Under the pieces are notes generated by a model. That model had not been told where the DNA came from. It worked only from the letters and a program-made list of their open reading frames with translations, and ran no database searches. From Lumbricus terrestris (lineage: Eukaryota > Annelida > Clitellata > Crassiclitellata > Lumbricidae), in the NCBI GenBank assembly GCA_949752735.1, contig OX457052.1, positions 38,860,957 through 38,924,956 on the forward strand: a stretch of DNA of 64,000 bases, in the 5' to 3' direction. This document shows, piece after piece, positions 1-10,827 of this stretch. The translations under genes were made by a program, and so were the position numbers. The first letter of the stretch is position 1, and each line of letters opens with the position of its first letter.

Positions 1-180
1 GCAGTAGTGGTGTTGGTGACGGTGGCCGTGGCAGTAGGAGTAGCAGTAGCACTTGTAAGAGTTGTTTTAGTTGTTGTAGTAGGACTAATAATAGTAGCAG
101 TAGCAATTTTGGAAGTAGTAGTTGTTTCAGTGTTGGGAGTTGAAGTATATTTTGTGGTGATCCCATTTCAATTTTAAAAA
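1..180 (+). repeat. End of GTA/GCA trinucleotide tract, U0 intron 2
   Basis: Degenerate GTA, GCA and GTT triplets, homologous to 18781-19370, 36130-36540 and 48925-49570 in the other copies. The run continues into AAGTAGTAGTT and AGTGTTGGGAG, which all units share. Confidence 0.85.
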
Positions 181-438
181 CCATAATCATAATTATTTTT
201 GTATTAGTTGTAAAAAGATGTTTGATGGAATATAAACAAAAAACATGAATTATTTTCGGAATAATTGCTAGTTTTCTATAATAAAATAATTCAGAACATA
301 TTACGTTCTTCCATGTAAATTGTCGATGTCGCCGTGAATCTTAAAATAATTACCTGGCTTGGTTTCATAGAAATCTCAAAGGTATTCATCTGAGGCTCGT
401 CATTCTCTCTGAAGCCGATGTCATTCTTTTTGTTACAG

Positions 439-2032
439 ACTGCCTCACTTTGAAGTTCTCTCCAAAAACCAATTCGATTTGGATCACACTGAAGATCGAT
501 TGGACAGTGGTCATCAACACTGACATCGCAGGTACATTGATCATTGTCTTAGACTCTTTGTTCAGTAGCATTGTTTACATTCACGATAGCAACTTAGAAG
601 TACAATAGAATTTAGCACCTATGCAATCAGAACTTAGAGTGATATGCTGCATTTCTGCCTGAAGAATTTTAAGCAGGCTATGCTCATTTTACGGGGTCTT
701 TCATAGATACCAGTACACGGAGAGAAACTCGTAGTCTAAAAGGTTTTTTCGTGGTTTTTTCGAAAAACGTTGCCTTTTAGTTTGTTTAATATTGCATTGT
801 TTTGTTTCTCAATTTAGTTTTTAATGTAGCCTTGTTTACTGTCTGTTGTCTGTTATCATTTTTCATAATTTTATTTTATCTAAAATTCCTTACTTTGTCT
901 CCGCGGCCTACTTTCAAGAACTCAGCTAACCTATGTCATCATTCATCATCATTTGAGAAGTAAATGCAGTAGGACCCAACAAGAAATTAAATTTATCAAA
1001 GCTATTTTAGTATCAATTTCTTAGCCTATAGCCTAATTACATGTATAAGTAAAAATGATAAGTACAATATCTAATTAAGTCAGACACATATTATTCTCTC
1101 GGGGATGCACGGCTGCACGCACTGGGGGCGCTTCTGAAAGGCTCTTGCTGCGAGACGCGCTATGTAAGTTGTGAAATACAATACAATGCAATTTGGTCTA
1201 TACATACAAATTGCGCTATGTCGATCAGCAAGGATTTGTGCGGTCGTATCCGTATATATATTCACAATTTAAATTAGATAATATTAGGCCTACAATACCA
1301 TAAAGTTTACTCAATTTCTTACTAAAGCAAAGTCATAAGAAAAATTCACTGTTGCGTTGCAGGCCTGATAATAAAGCTGCGTTACTTGCCGATTACGACA
1401 AAATTGCGCAAACGAGGTTTTTAATTTTAAAATTCGGTTTTAGTTGTGAGAAAATACAAATATTTACCGTATCCGTGTCCGTTTTTCTAGTTTTTTAACG
1501 AAACGACACGAGCGAGCAGAGAGAGAGAGACAGACAGACAGACAGAAGAAAGACAGACAGAGAGACAAATAGAGAGACGGCTACAAAGCGAGAAAATGAC
1601 AGAATGAGGGCTGGAGGGAGAGTTCCCAAAACCTCAGTGTTCAACAACATAACCAGCTATTTTAATTAAGAGTCTTAATTGCCAATATTTTCCTTTTAAA
1701 CGTCCACCATTTCCATTTCAGTCACCAATCCTAGGACGATCTGCGTCCCAATCAAAAGCCTAAGGCCAGGTATCAAGATTTGTCTGCAGTTCCGGGACGT
1801 CAAAGTTGTATCCGGATGGGCAACCGGATGTTCCAGGATCCTGGTTTACTGTCCGAGAGCACTTGTGGCTGCTGTCGAACTCGGCTGCTTCAGGATGCAT
1901 TGCATTGACACCACGAGACAGGTGGTGGAGGGACCGCAGATGCCAGTGGTGGCCGACACAGAACAAGTCAACTTCAATGAGATTCCGATGGAGGATTTGT
2001 CGCCAGCAGGTCATAAAAATGGAAGAATGTAG
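439..2032 (+). CDS. DUF4773-type secreted cysteine-rich protein, copy U0 (last two exons only)
   Basis: Two coding exons are visible: 439-531 (after TTACAG, before GTACATT) and 1722-2032 (after CATTTCAG, ending TAG). Exon 3 enters with two bases and leaves with one, and the reading frame stays open through both, matching the three complete copies downstream. The signal-peptide exon and the CxC/CC exon lie left of the window. The visible part covers the second half of the domain, with motifs TNPRTICVPIK, ICLQF and ELGCFRMHCID, followed by a proline-, acid- and methionine-containing tail. Unlike U1-U3, the cysteine after VPIK is serine here. DUF4773 is a family of unknown function found in invertebrates, and the assignment is by recalled motif pattern. 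The copy looks functional, with no frameshift or stop in the visible part. Confidence 0.8.
1516..1580 (+). repeat. GA/GACA microsatellite, U0 intron 3
   Basis: GAGA and GACA units just downstream of the conserved CACGAGCGAGCAGAGA. Same position as the GA/GACA tracts of the other units. Confidence 0.9.
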
Positions 2033-2693
2033 GACGCTGAGGGTCGAGTCCACGTGATTCTACTTCAGTCTCTACGCTTTCTCCGTTTCCTACTACAACT
2101 GCTGTTAATTAGTAGCCTATTAGGCTACTACAGTAAATAACTGCTGTTGCCACAACCAGTTGGACCTACAACTGGTCACGACCAGTTGGACATTAGACAA
2201 CTACAACTGGTCTCTGTAATCGTTTCTAACTAGTTTTTCTGGCTTATACAATCGCTTTTCAACGATTTCTGTGAATTTTAGACAATAATTTGCTTTTGAT
2301 TAATTTCTATGACTTTTAGGCAAGTCGCTGTTGGATTTAGTTTCTGTTGCACATTAGCAGATTTTTGTCAAATGGAAATTATGGCTTAATCTAAAAATGT
2401 CATTGTAATTGTGATAGTAATGGAAATCGTAAGTGTAGACTACATTTATGAGAAGTCACTTCAAGAAAACTCCTCACCGTCGAAAGCTTCCGGTGCTATC
2501 CTAAAGCGACAATCTAAGACCATGATTGGCAAACTTACAATTGCAATGGTTAATGTTAATGTGAACTCATTACGAACTGAAAGATCCAGTGACATTTAAT
2601 TAGAATTGTTTTTCTTCTGCGTCTCAACATGCTTATATAATCTGTTAGAGTTGCATCGACGTAGTTCAATGCCAACTTAGAGCTTTTAATAAA
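2033..2693 (+). promoter_or_regulatory. U0 3' UTR with AATAAA signal
   Basis: Conserved sequence follows the stop codon and ends with AATAAA at 2688-2693 (GCTTTTAATAAATTAC). The same signal is found at 22027, 39309 and 52255. It includes the CAACTGGT/ACCAGTTG cluster near 2154-2215. Confidence 0.6.
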
Positions 2694-2860
2694 TTACTTC
2701 TAGATCTCAATTCGTTTGTGTCTCGTCTGATTATTATCTAGTAATATAGGTAATAATATCATGAAAACTTTTATTTAATAACACCGTAATAATTCTCTGC
2801 TTTGTTGATTAAATTAACGTGTAATCAGCTGCTTAGGTTACCCGTCACGCACACATATGC

Positions 2861-2861
<1 letters not shown>

Positions 2862-2892
<31 letters not shown>

Positions 2893-2918
2893 CACACACA
2901 CAACACACAAACACACAT
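2862..2918 (+). repeat. (CA)n microsatellite after U0
   Basis: CA dinucleotide tract about 170 bp past the poly(A) signal; counterparts are at 22189-22222, 39471-39545 and 53104-53225. Confidence 0.95.
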
Positions 2919-2952
2919 TGCAGTCGTTACCCCACCATGCAAGCCTGAGTTA

Positions 2953-3304
2953 GCTTCTTCTTCTTCTTTAGATTCTCTGCCCTTCGGCAGGTTCCAACCT
3001 CCATTGACGCCACTCCTCTCTTTTCGTCGTCATTTTCAGTGTTTCTTGGGAATTTAGAGAGGTGGTTTCCCGTTGCCTTCCTCTCGGTGTTTTAGCGAGA
3101 CACCATCTCCGAGCGTCGATGTCCTTCATCGTCCGTCCTTCCAACTCCTTGTCTATGAGGCTCGCATATTCCGGCGAGGGTTCGGTCGTCCACCACGCAC
3201 TCTGTTTCCAACAGGGGTACCGCGTGTAGGTGGCGTGGTGGGCATTTGGGTGGCAGAGGCTTTTGGAGACGCTTACCACCCCATTCCCCCCCCTGTCAAA
3301 GTGA
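2953..3304 (-). mobile_element. Short retroelement 3' end with AAG tail (LINE or SINE)
   Basis: Found only in U0. The empty site in U1 reads GAGTTAGCTTGCGTGAG; here AGCTT occurs on both sides (GTTAGCTT before, GTGAGCTT after), consistent with a short target duplication. On the - strand it ends CCTGCCGAAGGGCAGAGAAT followed by AAGAAGAAG. A 103-residue open frame (3279-2968) rich in Arg and Glu may be the C-terminus of a LINE protein. Class not certain. Confidence 0.55.
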
Positions 3305-3511
3305 GCTTACATGAGTTTTATTAGTTTGTCTCCTACTCGACTAGGCCTACATTCGTTTGTTAATTCGAACTAGCAATCATGCAATAGGATTATAATTATA
3401 TAGTAACAGAAAACAGCATGTTTAATAGGAGCAGAATTTAACAAATGACGACATAATAATTATTGTAAGGTGTCTCAGTCCTATTGCTCGATTTTACTCG
3501 CCTCCTATATA

Positions 3512-3976
3512 CAGGGTGGGCCATAAAAAAGTAACCCCTACGGTTTTTAGCCCATATCTTGGCCAAACATATGAATTTTTAAATGAAACTTTACAGTCTT
3601 AAAGGCAATTCATATTTACGTACAATGGTCAAATTTCAACAAAATATTTCAAACAGAACATATGTTATATCACTTTTAGCGAGGCCACCCCTCGTTTTTT
3701 AACGATTCAAAAACGTAACGCAACAAAAAGTAGGTTTTTGCCAATATCTTGGCCAAAGGTAAGAATTTCGAAATAAAATTTTACAGGTTTATAGACAATT
3801 CATATTTACATATGTTGGCCAGATTTCATAAAAATATTTCAAACGGAACAAAAGTGATATCACTTTTAGTGAGGCCACCCTACGTTTTTTGATGATTCAA
3901 AAAAGTTAGAAAACGATTGTTTGGCCAAGAAATGGGATAAAAACCGTAGGGGGTTACTTTTTTATGGCCCACCCTG
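3512..3976. mobile_element. Mariner-type MITE
   Basis: Inverted ends CAGGGTGGGCCATAAAAAAG and CTTTTTTATGGCCCACCCTG flanked by TA. U1 (near 22455) has the empty site. 465 bp with no coding capacity. The inside is two diverged direct copies of about 180 bp (3537-3715 and 3735-3915), each with ATATCTTGGCC and TATCACTTTTAG. Confidence 0.9.
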
Positions 3977-4019
3977 TACAATGATCTGTATGCGCCCTAC
4001 TCAATAATGTTACCTCTAG

Positions 4020-4440
4020 ACTGATTAAATCTTCCTCAATATCCACGCATCTCTACTTTTATGGCAGAACATCACCGGCGAACCTCTCCCTGCCAGTATC
4101 CAAGTCACAGTTCTAATTTTCGTTCTTAAGTCTTATTTGGGTTTTGCAACGAAGTCTCTTTGGGATCTCACAGACTTAGCCTACTTTCAAAATTAATCTT
4201 ATGTCACTTTGCTGCGTCATCTTATATCCTCTTTGTTCCGCGCGTCATGGCTCAATCCAGATCCTTTGCTTACTTAGACCCCTCCCTATGGAATGGACTT
4301 CCTCCATCAGTTCGCTCCGCCTTTCTGTCTGGTAGTCTTTCGTCATTTTTCCTTCGTCTGAAATCCAACCTTTTCTCTGGGAGTAGATCGCTGTGTGATC
4401 GCTATGGGAAAGGCTTTTTCGGATAGAAACTTTTATAAAT
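4020..4440 (+). pseudogene. LINE reverse transcriptase 3'-end relic, U0
   Basis: The translated end reads [20 protein letters not shown] then FLRLKSNLF, the typical C-terminus of CR1/L2/Rex-like LINE polymerases. Upstream frames are broken. The same relic is found in every unit (22480, 39830, 53470), so it was there before the array amplified. Confidence 0.75.
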
Positions 4441-5587
4441 GGCCATGATTATGGGTCTACAATTATTATACTGCGATGCAATTTAGATCTACATCTGACA
4501 AGCGTGAATGACATTGTAAACAACTAAATGTTACATGTACATCGAAGATTGGCACAACCCAAATAAAAGCTCAATATTCCTCACCAATGAACTCAACAAA
4601 TATCCAAAACTCAAAAGCTGTAACCATGTTATTACATAGTAACATAGAATATGTACCAAAAGTAAACTATGCACAGAGACTATTATAGTAGCAACTTCAC
4701 AGTACACGTACACGAATGCAAAATTATTTGATGCAATGTTTTGACTAGTTACATGTACTTCAATCCCGATGAACAGTGCAAGCGAATAATCTGGAAAAAA
4801 TATTCCTACATAATATTATTATTATCTTTAAGAGTTTCCAGAGGTCATCCCCGCAGACACGTAGAGCCCATACCTCAAACAACGGACTGGGCACATCCGG
4901 TATTCACGATGTTCTGACTGTCCTCATTGAATAGCGGTGTAGAAGACCAGTAACAACGAGTGATGAGCGATGGACTGAAGCATTGACCCCAACGACGGAG
5001 CTCCTCTGTTCTCATGTGCTAATGATATTCTTCGGAGGAAATAATTATTAACATAACTTAACACAACATAGGAAAACATAACATAACATAAAGTTAATTA
5101 GACTTCTTAAATTCATGCTGTGACGAAAAACGCTCTACAGGATGCGGCCGAAAAAAAAAACCCAATACGAAAATCGTGCTTTCTCAAAAACCACTGAATA
5201 TTTTGTTATAAAACTTCGCCAGTCTATTTGACACATATCTATCTACAACTTGGCTAAATTTAATCAAATTCGATTCGCGAACGCCAAAATGGTGTAACCC
5301 TGAAGTGAAACAATGCTATTTTCGTTTCAACAGACACTTAGTGACAGCAAAAACAGCAATAGGCAACAAAGTATAACGACGCGCAAACAGAAATGTAACA
5401 AAGTTCAAGATTACTTTTTGTTATTGACAAGATTAGGTCAAACTGATAAGTTTTGTGCAATGGATGTTCGAAGTGAACACCGTTTGCTTTTACGCAAGCT
5501 TGCAGACGTCTTCGAAAGCCCAGAACAGACTTCTGAATGGTCTCAAGTGGCATGTCATTCCAAATGATTTGCAGCGTAGTTTTCAGT

Positions 5588-5900
5588 TCAGAAAATGTTC
5601 TTTGGACTTGTGGGAAGTTTGTTGTAAGTCTCAGGCATTGCACCCAATACAGCATAGTCGAGTGGGTTCATATCTGGGGAATTTGGCGGCCATGAAAACT
5701 TGTCAATGAAGTCAGGACAATGACTTGTTAACCAATCTTGGGCCAGCTTGGCGCCGTGAGCGGGTGCTCCATCTTGCTGAAAAGTGAGCTGATTTCCCAA
5801 GACAGTGTGACAGTCATCGACACGCTTAGGCAAAAGATTCTCCACGTAGTACTTAGCATTGACTTTGGCCTTCTCGTCAATGAGATGCAAGCATCCTTTG
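5588..5900 (-). pseudogene. Mariner transposase, C-terminal half
   Basis: Contains FQQDGAPAHGAKLAQDWL and WPPNSPDMNPLDYAV. The second and third catalytic Asp are 37 residues apart (DD37D), the spacing of the maT clade. The rest of the protein is on the other side of the nested insertion. Non-functional as it stands. Confidence 0.85.
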
Positions 5901-5909
5901 CCGTTGACA

Positions 5910-7146
5910 CGAAACGGTGTATCCCCCCTGAAAGCTATCCGGGGGATGAATTAATCCATCCCCCAGGATGGAATTAACCGGTCTATACTATCCGGGCGGA
6001 TAAACCATTCTATCCCCTTTTTTGAAAAATGCGCATAATAAAAAAAATTTGCTGTGATCAAAATTTAAAGTGACTCTAATTGTTTTAAGTGTCCTAAGCA
6101 ATGCTCAGATAAAGGCAACTTGAATTTATTTAGTGACTCTGAGTGTTCTTAAGTGTTTTAAATGTTTTAAGTGCTCTAAAAACAGGGCAAAACAAATTAT
6201 ATTTATTTATTTATTTATTTCAAGTATTTATATAGCGCCTCTTCAAGAAACCTACTCAGAGGCGCTCTCTGCGCTAACTAGCCGAGATGATGTTAAGTGT
6301 CACAACAACAAGAAAATTCCATCAATTAGCAAAATAAGTCACAGTGAGCCGGAAACAGTCATCAGTGGCGATCCCTCGCAGACACGTAGAATCATCCAAC
6401 GGAATCCCGTCAACAGCTTTCAGATGGTGTGAATGTTCAGAGTCTCTGGTAGCCTACAGGTTGCGTCAGTAGAGTAGAGCGGCGACAGATGACAGGGCTC
6501 GCAAACACGAAACGCTGACGAAACTGAAGCTCCTCGCTGGTTGAAGATGATGCGCGCGTCCGGCCAATCGTCGGGCACAAAGTTTGCACAGTAGAAGGCA
6601 TTTGTCGCTTGTCGGTCGGTAGTTTTGAACGCCACCAGAGACAGCATCCGATCGAGTTAACTCCACTGACCTGCGTGAACTGTCCTTCGGCGAGATGTAA
6701 ACAGCAGACAACAGCGGTGAAGCCGCACGGTCTTGATGGTTGAGCTCGACCGTGTGCATCAAGAGGCGTCTAACGTCAACACGTGGGCGACACAAGACGA
6801 CTTGCGAACAAAATCCCTTCCAACGCAAAATCCTTGACGAACCCGACAAATAAGTTCGGTACACGAACCTAGAACCAGTAAACTCGAACGTGTGTGAAAT
6901 TACTGCGCGAATTCTGCATAAAGTTGAAATAATCCACCGAAATGACGGAGTGGTCTAATAAACAACCAATATGGCCGCTGACCTGCGCAGACGACTATAT
7001 AGTAGGAATAAACATACCTGTTAGTGTCATTGTTCAAAACAATGCAGATGAAAATTAATTTGCCAAAAAAAATACACGCGGAAGCGGTTTTTCCGACTTT
7101 TTTTAATTTGGGGGGATACAATTAATACGGGGGATACTCTATTTCG
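5910..7146. mobile_element. DNA transposon nested in the mariner, GTATCCCCC ends
   Basis: The two ends are CGAAACGGTGTATCCCCC and the inverse of GGGGGATACTCTATTTCG, flanked by TGACA on both sides (5905-5909 and 7147-7151). It splits the mariner transposase gene. Inside is a LINE 3' tail (6195-6290, TATTTATATAGCGCCTCTTC). An open frame at 6864-6466 has no recognisable motif. The superfamily was not identified. Confidence 0.7.
6190..6300 (-). mobile_element. LINE 3' tail fragment
   Basis: ATTT repeats followed by AAGTATTTATATAGCGCCTC and CTACTCAGAGGCGCTCT, the same 3' end as at 25036-25131. Read on the - strand it is the 3' UTR and short-repeat tail of an L2/CR1-like LINE. Confidence 0.6.
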
Positions 7147-7344
7147 TGACACCGTCATAGGCTCATAGCTGACACATGCAGAAACCATGATGTTGGGAGA
7201 GGACTTGGCTCTCTCGACCAACAGGCGGCTTGAATGGATATCGGCTTTTTTCTTCTTCGCACAGACGCGGTTGTTTTGTGTATTAATGGGTGGATTGCTG
7301 TAAAAGATCTTTTCATCGGTGAAGAAAACCTTATTATGGCACAC
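7100..7344 (-). pseudogene. Mariner transposase, central part with first catalytic Asp
   Basis: VFFTDEKIFYSNPPINTQNN followed by NIMVSACVSYEPMT is the conserved central block of mariner transposases, with the first Asp in TDEK. After MT the frame runs into the nested element. Confidence 0.82.
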
Positions 7345-7593
7345 TGCAGGCTACTTTATGTAAAATTATGATTTCCTATTTCGTGAATGCCGTGTCAAAA
7401 TGAAAGAATGCAGTTCTTTCTTCTGCCTGATGTCATGATCACAAATATAAAGATAGGCCTACTGACATAAAATTTTCAAATAATATGCAGAAATATGTTG
7501 CGAATAAGAATGAAAATATTTGCAAGAAAATATCCAGCGGTTTTCGAGAAATCGCAATTTCCGTAATGGGTCATTTTTTGGCCGCACCCTGTA

Positions 7594-9060
7594 GAAATAG
7601 CTTAATAGGCCTAATTAACTGGTGTTTACGGCAGAATGGCATAATGAATCGAAATGCGAAACCCGGACGAAAAAAGAACAGTTACCAGAGGCTCCTCGCA
7701 GACACGTAGCCTACAGTCCTTCAACTCATCAGGTAGTCATAATGTTTTCATCCTCGTTGCATAGAAGAGTAGCCTATATTGGCCATGAACGTGAGAACGT
7801 GGTATTGACTCCCAAACGGTGTTGCCCTGTATTATTCTCACTAGCTTAAAATCTAATCTTCGTAAGCAACAATTGACAGAGCGCAAAAAGATTAATTACT
7901 GAAGTTCCTGCACTGGAAAAAACAGATCTCGAAAATTAATTGAGATGTTCCTTTTCTGTCTAAATCGGAGACTAACTCATTCAACATTTCCGAATTAATT
8001 TGTGCAAATTAATCAATGCGAATTACGAATGACGGTGGATCATTGCGACCATAGTCAGATGCCCACTGGTAACTTCACGAGCAGACAGACCCATTGGTAG
8101 TAATCCGCAATTATAATACACGGAACATAATAATTATTATTGTGTTCATTTTAATTCGCAAAATGCGTCTGTTTATCAGACGGAAGTTATTACGGATATC
8201 CGCACAATGATTGTAGCTCATACGTTGTGTAGCTTTCATTGCGCCAGAGTAAAATACTCAAGGCTTCAATCGATGACGCTACAAAGTCAAGCCACAATGA
8301 AGACAAAACCAGTGCTTACGGTGAACCGCTTCACTTCTATGGGCGGATATTATTTGCAATAACGTAGGCTATACAGATTTGTATTATTTCTTGAATTTGC
8401 TCAAACGCCAGTGAAAGGCAAGCCGCTACACGCATGTTTTTGAATAGGCCTACTACATTCAACATGTAAATCTCTTTGCAGTTGTCCGTAACATATAGAC
8501 CAAATTTGGTTTCTTGTTTTTGCGTGGACCGACGCTGAAAACACTTGTTAGGTTGAGTTTGTGTAAAAAAGATAATCTGGGGAAGAAGGTTAAGCGGTGG
8601 AAACAACAGTGGAAATCCAAGATGTTGATGAGTGGTGGTGGGTAGTGATAGAATCAAAATAGGATGTCATTGAAGAGCTCAGCACCAACCGTGACTGTCA
8701 ACACTTCAGGAGAGAGCGCAGGCAGGGGCATCTGGTGAGGATGACATTAGCGAGAACTCATGTAGAACCGGAATTCGACAACAGCCCTTCAATCGATAAT
8801 TTAATTGATTTGTTCCATAACAAGTTTTCTAATTAAGGTAGGCGTCAGCAGGTGTTTGATTAAACTGCAGGCAAGCATAGCGAATCGAAATGTGAAATCC
8901 AGACGCAACGGCGAAAACCAGACCCTTGTAACACCATACTACCACGAGACTTAGAAACCCATAATCCCGTTTTCTCCGAACCAGCGAGGCACTCTTGAGC
9001 TAAACCGGTTACAAGCTGTCAATTCCAATCTAACAGGAGCTTCTAATCTTTACGGGGAAC
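7594..9060 (+). other. Unit-specific intergenic DNA upstream of the U1 promoter
   Basis: No gene seen. The segment is paralogous to 24760-25020 plus 27070-28740, and to 44560-44730 plus 46420-47040. It holds several of the TAGCCTA/TAGGCTA words that are absent from the paralogs. The 106-residue open frame at 8657-8337 recurs by homology at 28338-28096 and looks non-coding. Confidence 0.6.
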
Positions 9061-9212
9061 TCAATAATTCGTTGATTGGATAGGATATGCTCCAGCGGAT
9101 CGTGGCTATAAATTCAGAAGAGCTGCTGCCAGGTAGTTATGTCGAGTTCTCTCTCGTTCGAGAAAGGTTCAGCTCGGTGTCTGTTCTCGTTCAAGACAGT
9201 CTGCGCTGCTTC
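9061..9212 (+). promoter_or_regulatory. U1 promoter and noncoding first exon
   Basis: TATAAA lies at 9107-9112 inside GTGGCTATAAATTCAGAAGA, a block shared with 28786 and 47085. About 100 bp downstream a donor-like GTGAGTATC follows position 9212, suggesting a noncoding first exon of about 70-80 bp. The coding exon is 8.5 kb further on because of later insertions. Inferred from conservation among units; transcription start not shown. Confidence 0.6.
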
Positions 9213-9517
9213 GTGAGTATCAGAGAGTAATTTTTCATTCGTCGACTTTAGATCTTATGAGGACTGTTGAGTTCAATTGTATTTACAATTTCAATGGCAT
9301 CATCAGAAGTGAGTTGCTTCTATGATGTTTAAACATTCAAGAATACATTTTTGAGTCGGTCTATAGACTAATTGTGCTGCAATGGAATGCAATCTGAAGT
9401 GAAGCGGTTTAATTATTTGAGTTGCTTTACAGTAATTAAGATTCAAAATCTTGCAATAATGATAGCAGAAGAATTATTTTATCGAATTTAACTCAATCAA
9501 AAAATAGTCACTTTCAG

Positions 9518-10560
9518 GGCTTTTTTACCGTCTAGTTGTACACAAGATGTGCAGTTCTAAACGGATTTGTGCAGTTGTAGAAGCACTCCTGCAAAATTAA
9601 AACTAGCAAAAAAGATCGTTGTCCTGACTGATATACGCTTTATTACAAGGATTCATCGTAAGATGATCACCTCATCCAAAAATATACACTCTTACAGTTA
9701 TGCAGTGTGATTTAAAAAGAATGTGTACTATAATAGATACATAATAGGCCTATCAATAATATAGTTAGATTGTCCATGTATGTTGCCGTTAGGTAGCGGC
9801 ACCTGGCGAATGTGATATAAGCATTTTAAGTTTATCGGTCACATTGCGGCATCTGGCGAAAGAGCCATAGACATTTTTTATACGTATCGTCCGCCAAGAG
9901 CGCAACTGCATCAACCGCAGTGCATTCAACATTGCGACCAACACAGTCGCACTCCGAGCGGACGCGAGCGCATACGAGTGTGTGCATATAGGCACACTCA
10001 CATCAACACAGTCGTACACATATTTATGCATGCTGGGGCTATATACAGCGTTTTATAATTGAGTGTCTTTGAGCGTTTAACGATTAATCTATTTTAGTTG
10101 GCTGACCGTGATGTGGCGGTCTCTGGCGAAAGCGCCAGAATTAGTGTATATACACATCGCCCATCCATAGCGCAACGGCATCGACTCCACTGTGTCTAGC
10201 AGCGAAGTCAGGGCCATCGCACCCTAGATAGACGAGATATATACACACGTGCACATGTATGTGTATACATATACGTACATATAAATATGTACATATATGT
10301 ATACACACACGACAACTCACATGCAGACATACTCACATGCATACGTACATAGAGATGCGGTCATGCATACGCACAAGCAGGCATACATACAGGCATACGT
10401 ACATACATTCATACACACATACACAATACATACACATGTATACATACATACATACACGCAGATATGTATGCACATACACACATATAATTATGTACATGAC
10501 ACACAAGCATACAGGCAGATATATATGTATGCATGCATACGAACGTATGCATGCGTAATA
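9518..10560. other. Gene-free insertion left of the LINE
   Basis: Homology to the other units breaks after CACTTTC at about 9517 and resumes at about 16980. The left part has two related stretches (9790-10010 and 10100-10240) sharing words such as CTGGCGAAAG and AGCGCAAC. The right part (10255-10560) is CATA/CATG-rich simple DNA whose open frames are composition artefacts. Confidence 0.6.
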
Positions 10561-10564
10561 CACA

Positions 10565-10574
10565 TATATATATA

Positions 10575-10631
<57 letters not shown>
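10565..10631. repeat. (TA)n tract at the LINE 3' end
   Basis: TA repeat with one TTTTAA interruption, directly following the LINE 3' UTR on the - strand. It may be the element's tail or the target. Confidence 0.9.
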
Positions 10632-10633
<2 letters not shown>

Positions 10634-10827
10634 GATCTATATACAGTGATCAAGCAATCGCAATGTTCTGTCTATTGCATTGTTTTCAGATGTTGACTTT
10701 TTCTTTGTTGGTCTTGGTCTTTGCCTTCTTCTTTCCTTCTTCCCTTGCTTAATGGCGCAAGAGACCGCCAGGGTTAACCAGGGTCATTCCTTGTTAGGCA
10801 CAAGGATCGCCGTGTTGAATACAATGT

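Larger units (their letters stand above)
5138..7591 (-). mobile_element. maT-like mariner transposon, interrupted
   Basis: Ends CAGGATGCGGCCGAAAAA and (reverse) CAGGGTGCGGCCAAAAAA are flanked by TA at 5136-5137 and 7592-7593. U1 keeps the empty site (CGCTCTAGATATAG at 24752). Subtracting the nested element (5910-7146) leaves about 1.2 kb, a normal mariner size. Confidence 0.9.

Noticed and set aside
1760..2053. 97-residue - strand frame, with counterparts at 21096-21431, 38301-38603 and 51437-51772
   Set aside because: Antisense to exon 4 of the DUF4773-type genes. It is open in all copies only because the sense exon is conserved.
6466..6864. 132-residue frame inside the nested transposon
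   Set aside because: No recognisable motif, composition unremarkable, no support from a second copy in this window.
10259..10752. Open frames rich in His, Thr, Tyr and Met
   Set aside because: Translations of CATA/CATG simple repeats; likewise 29241-29990.
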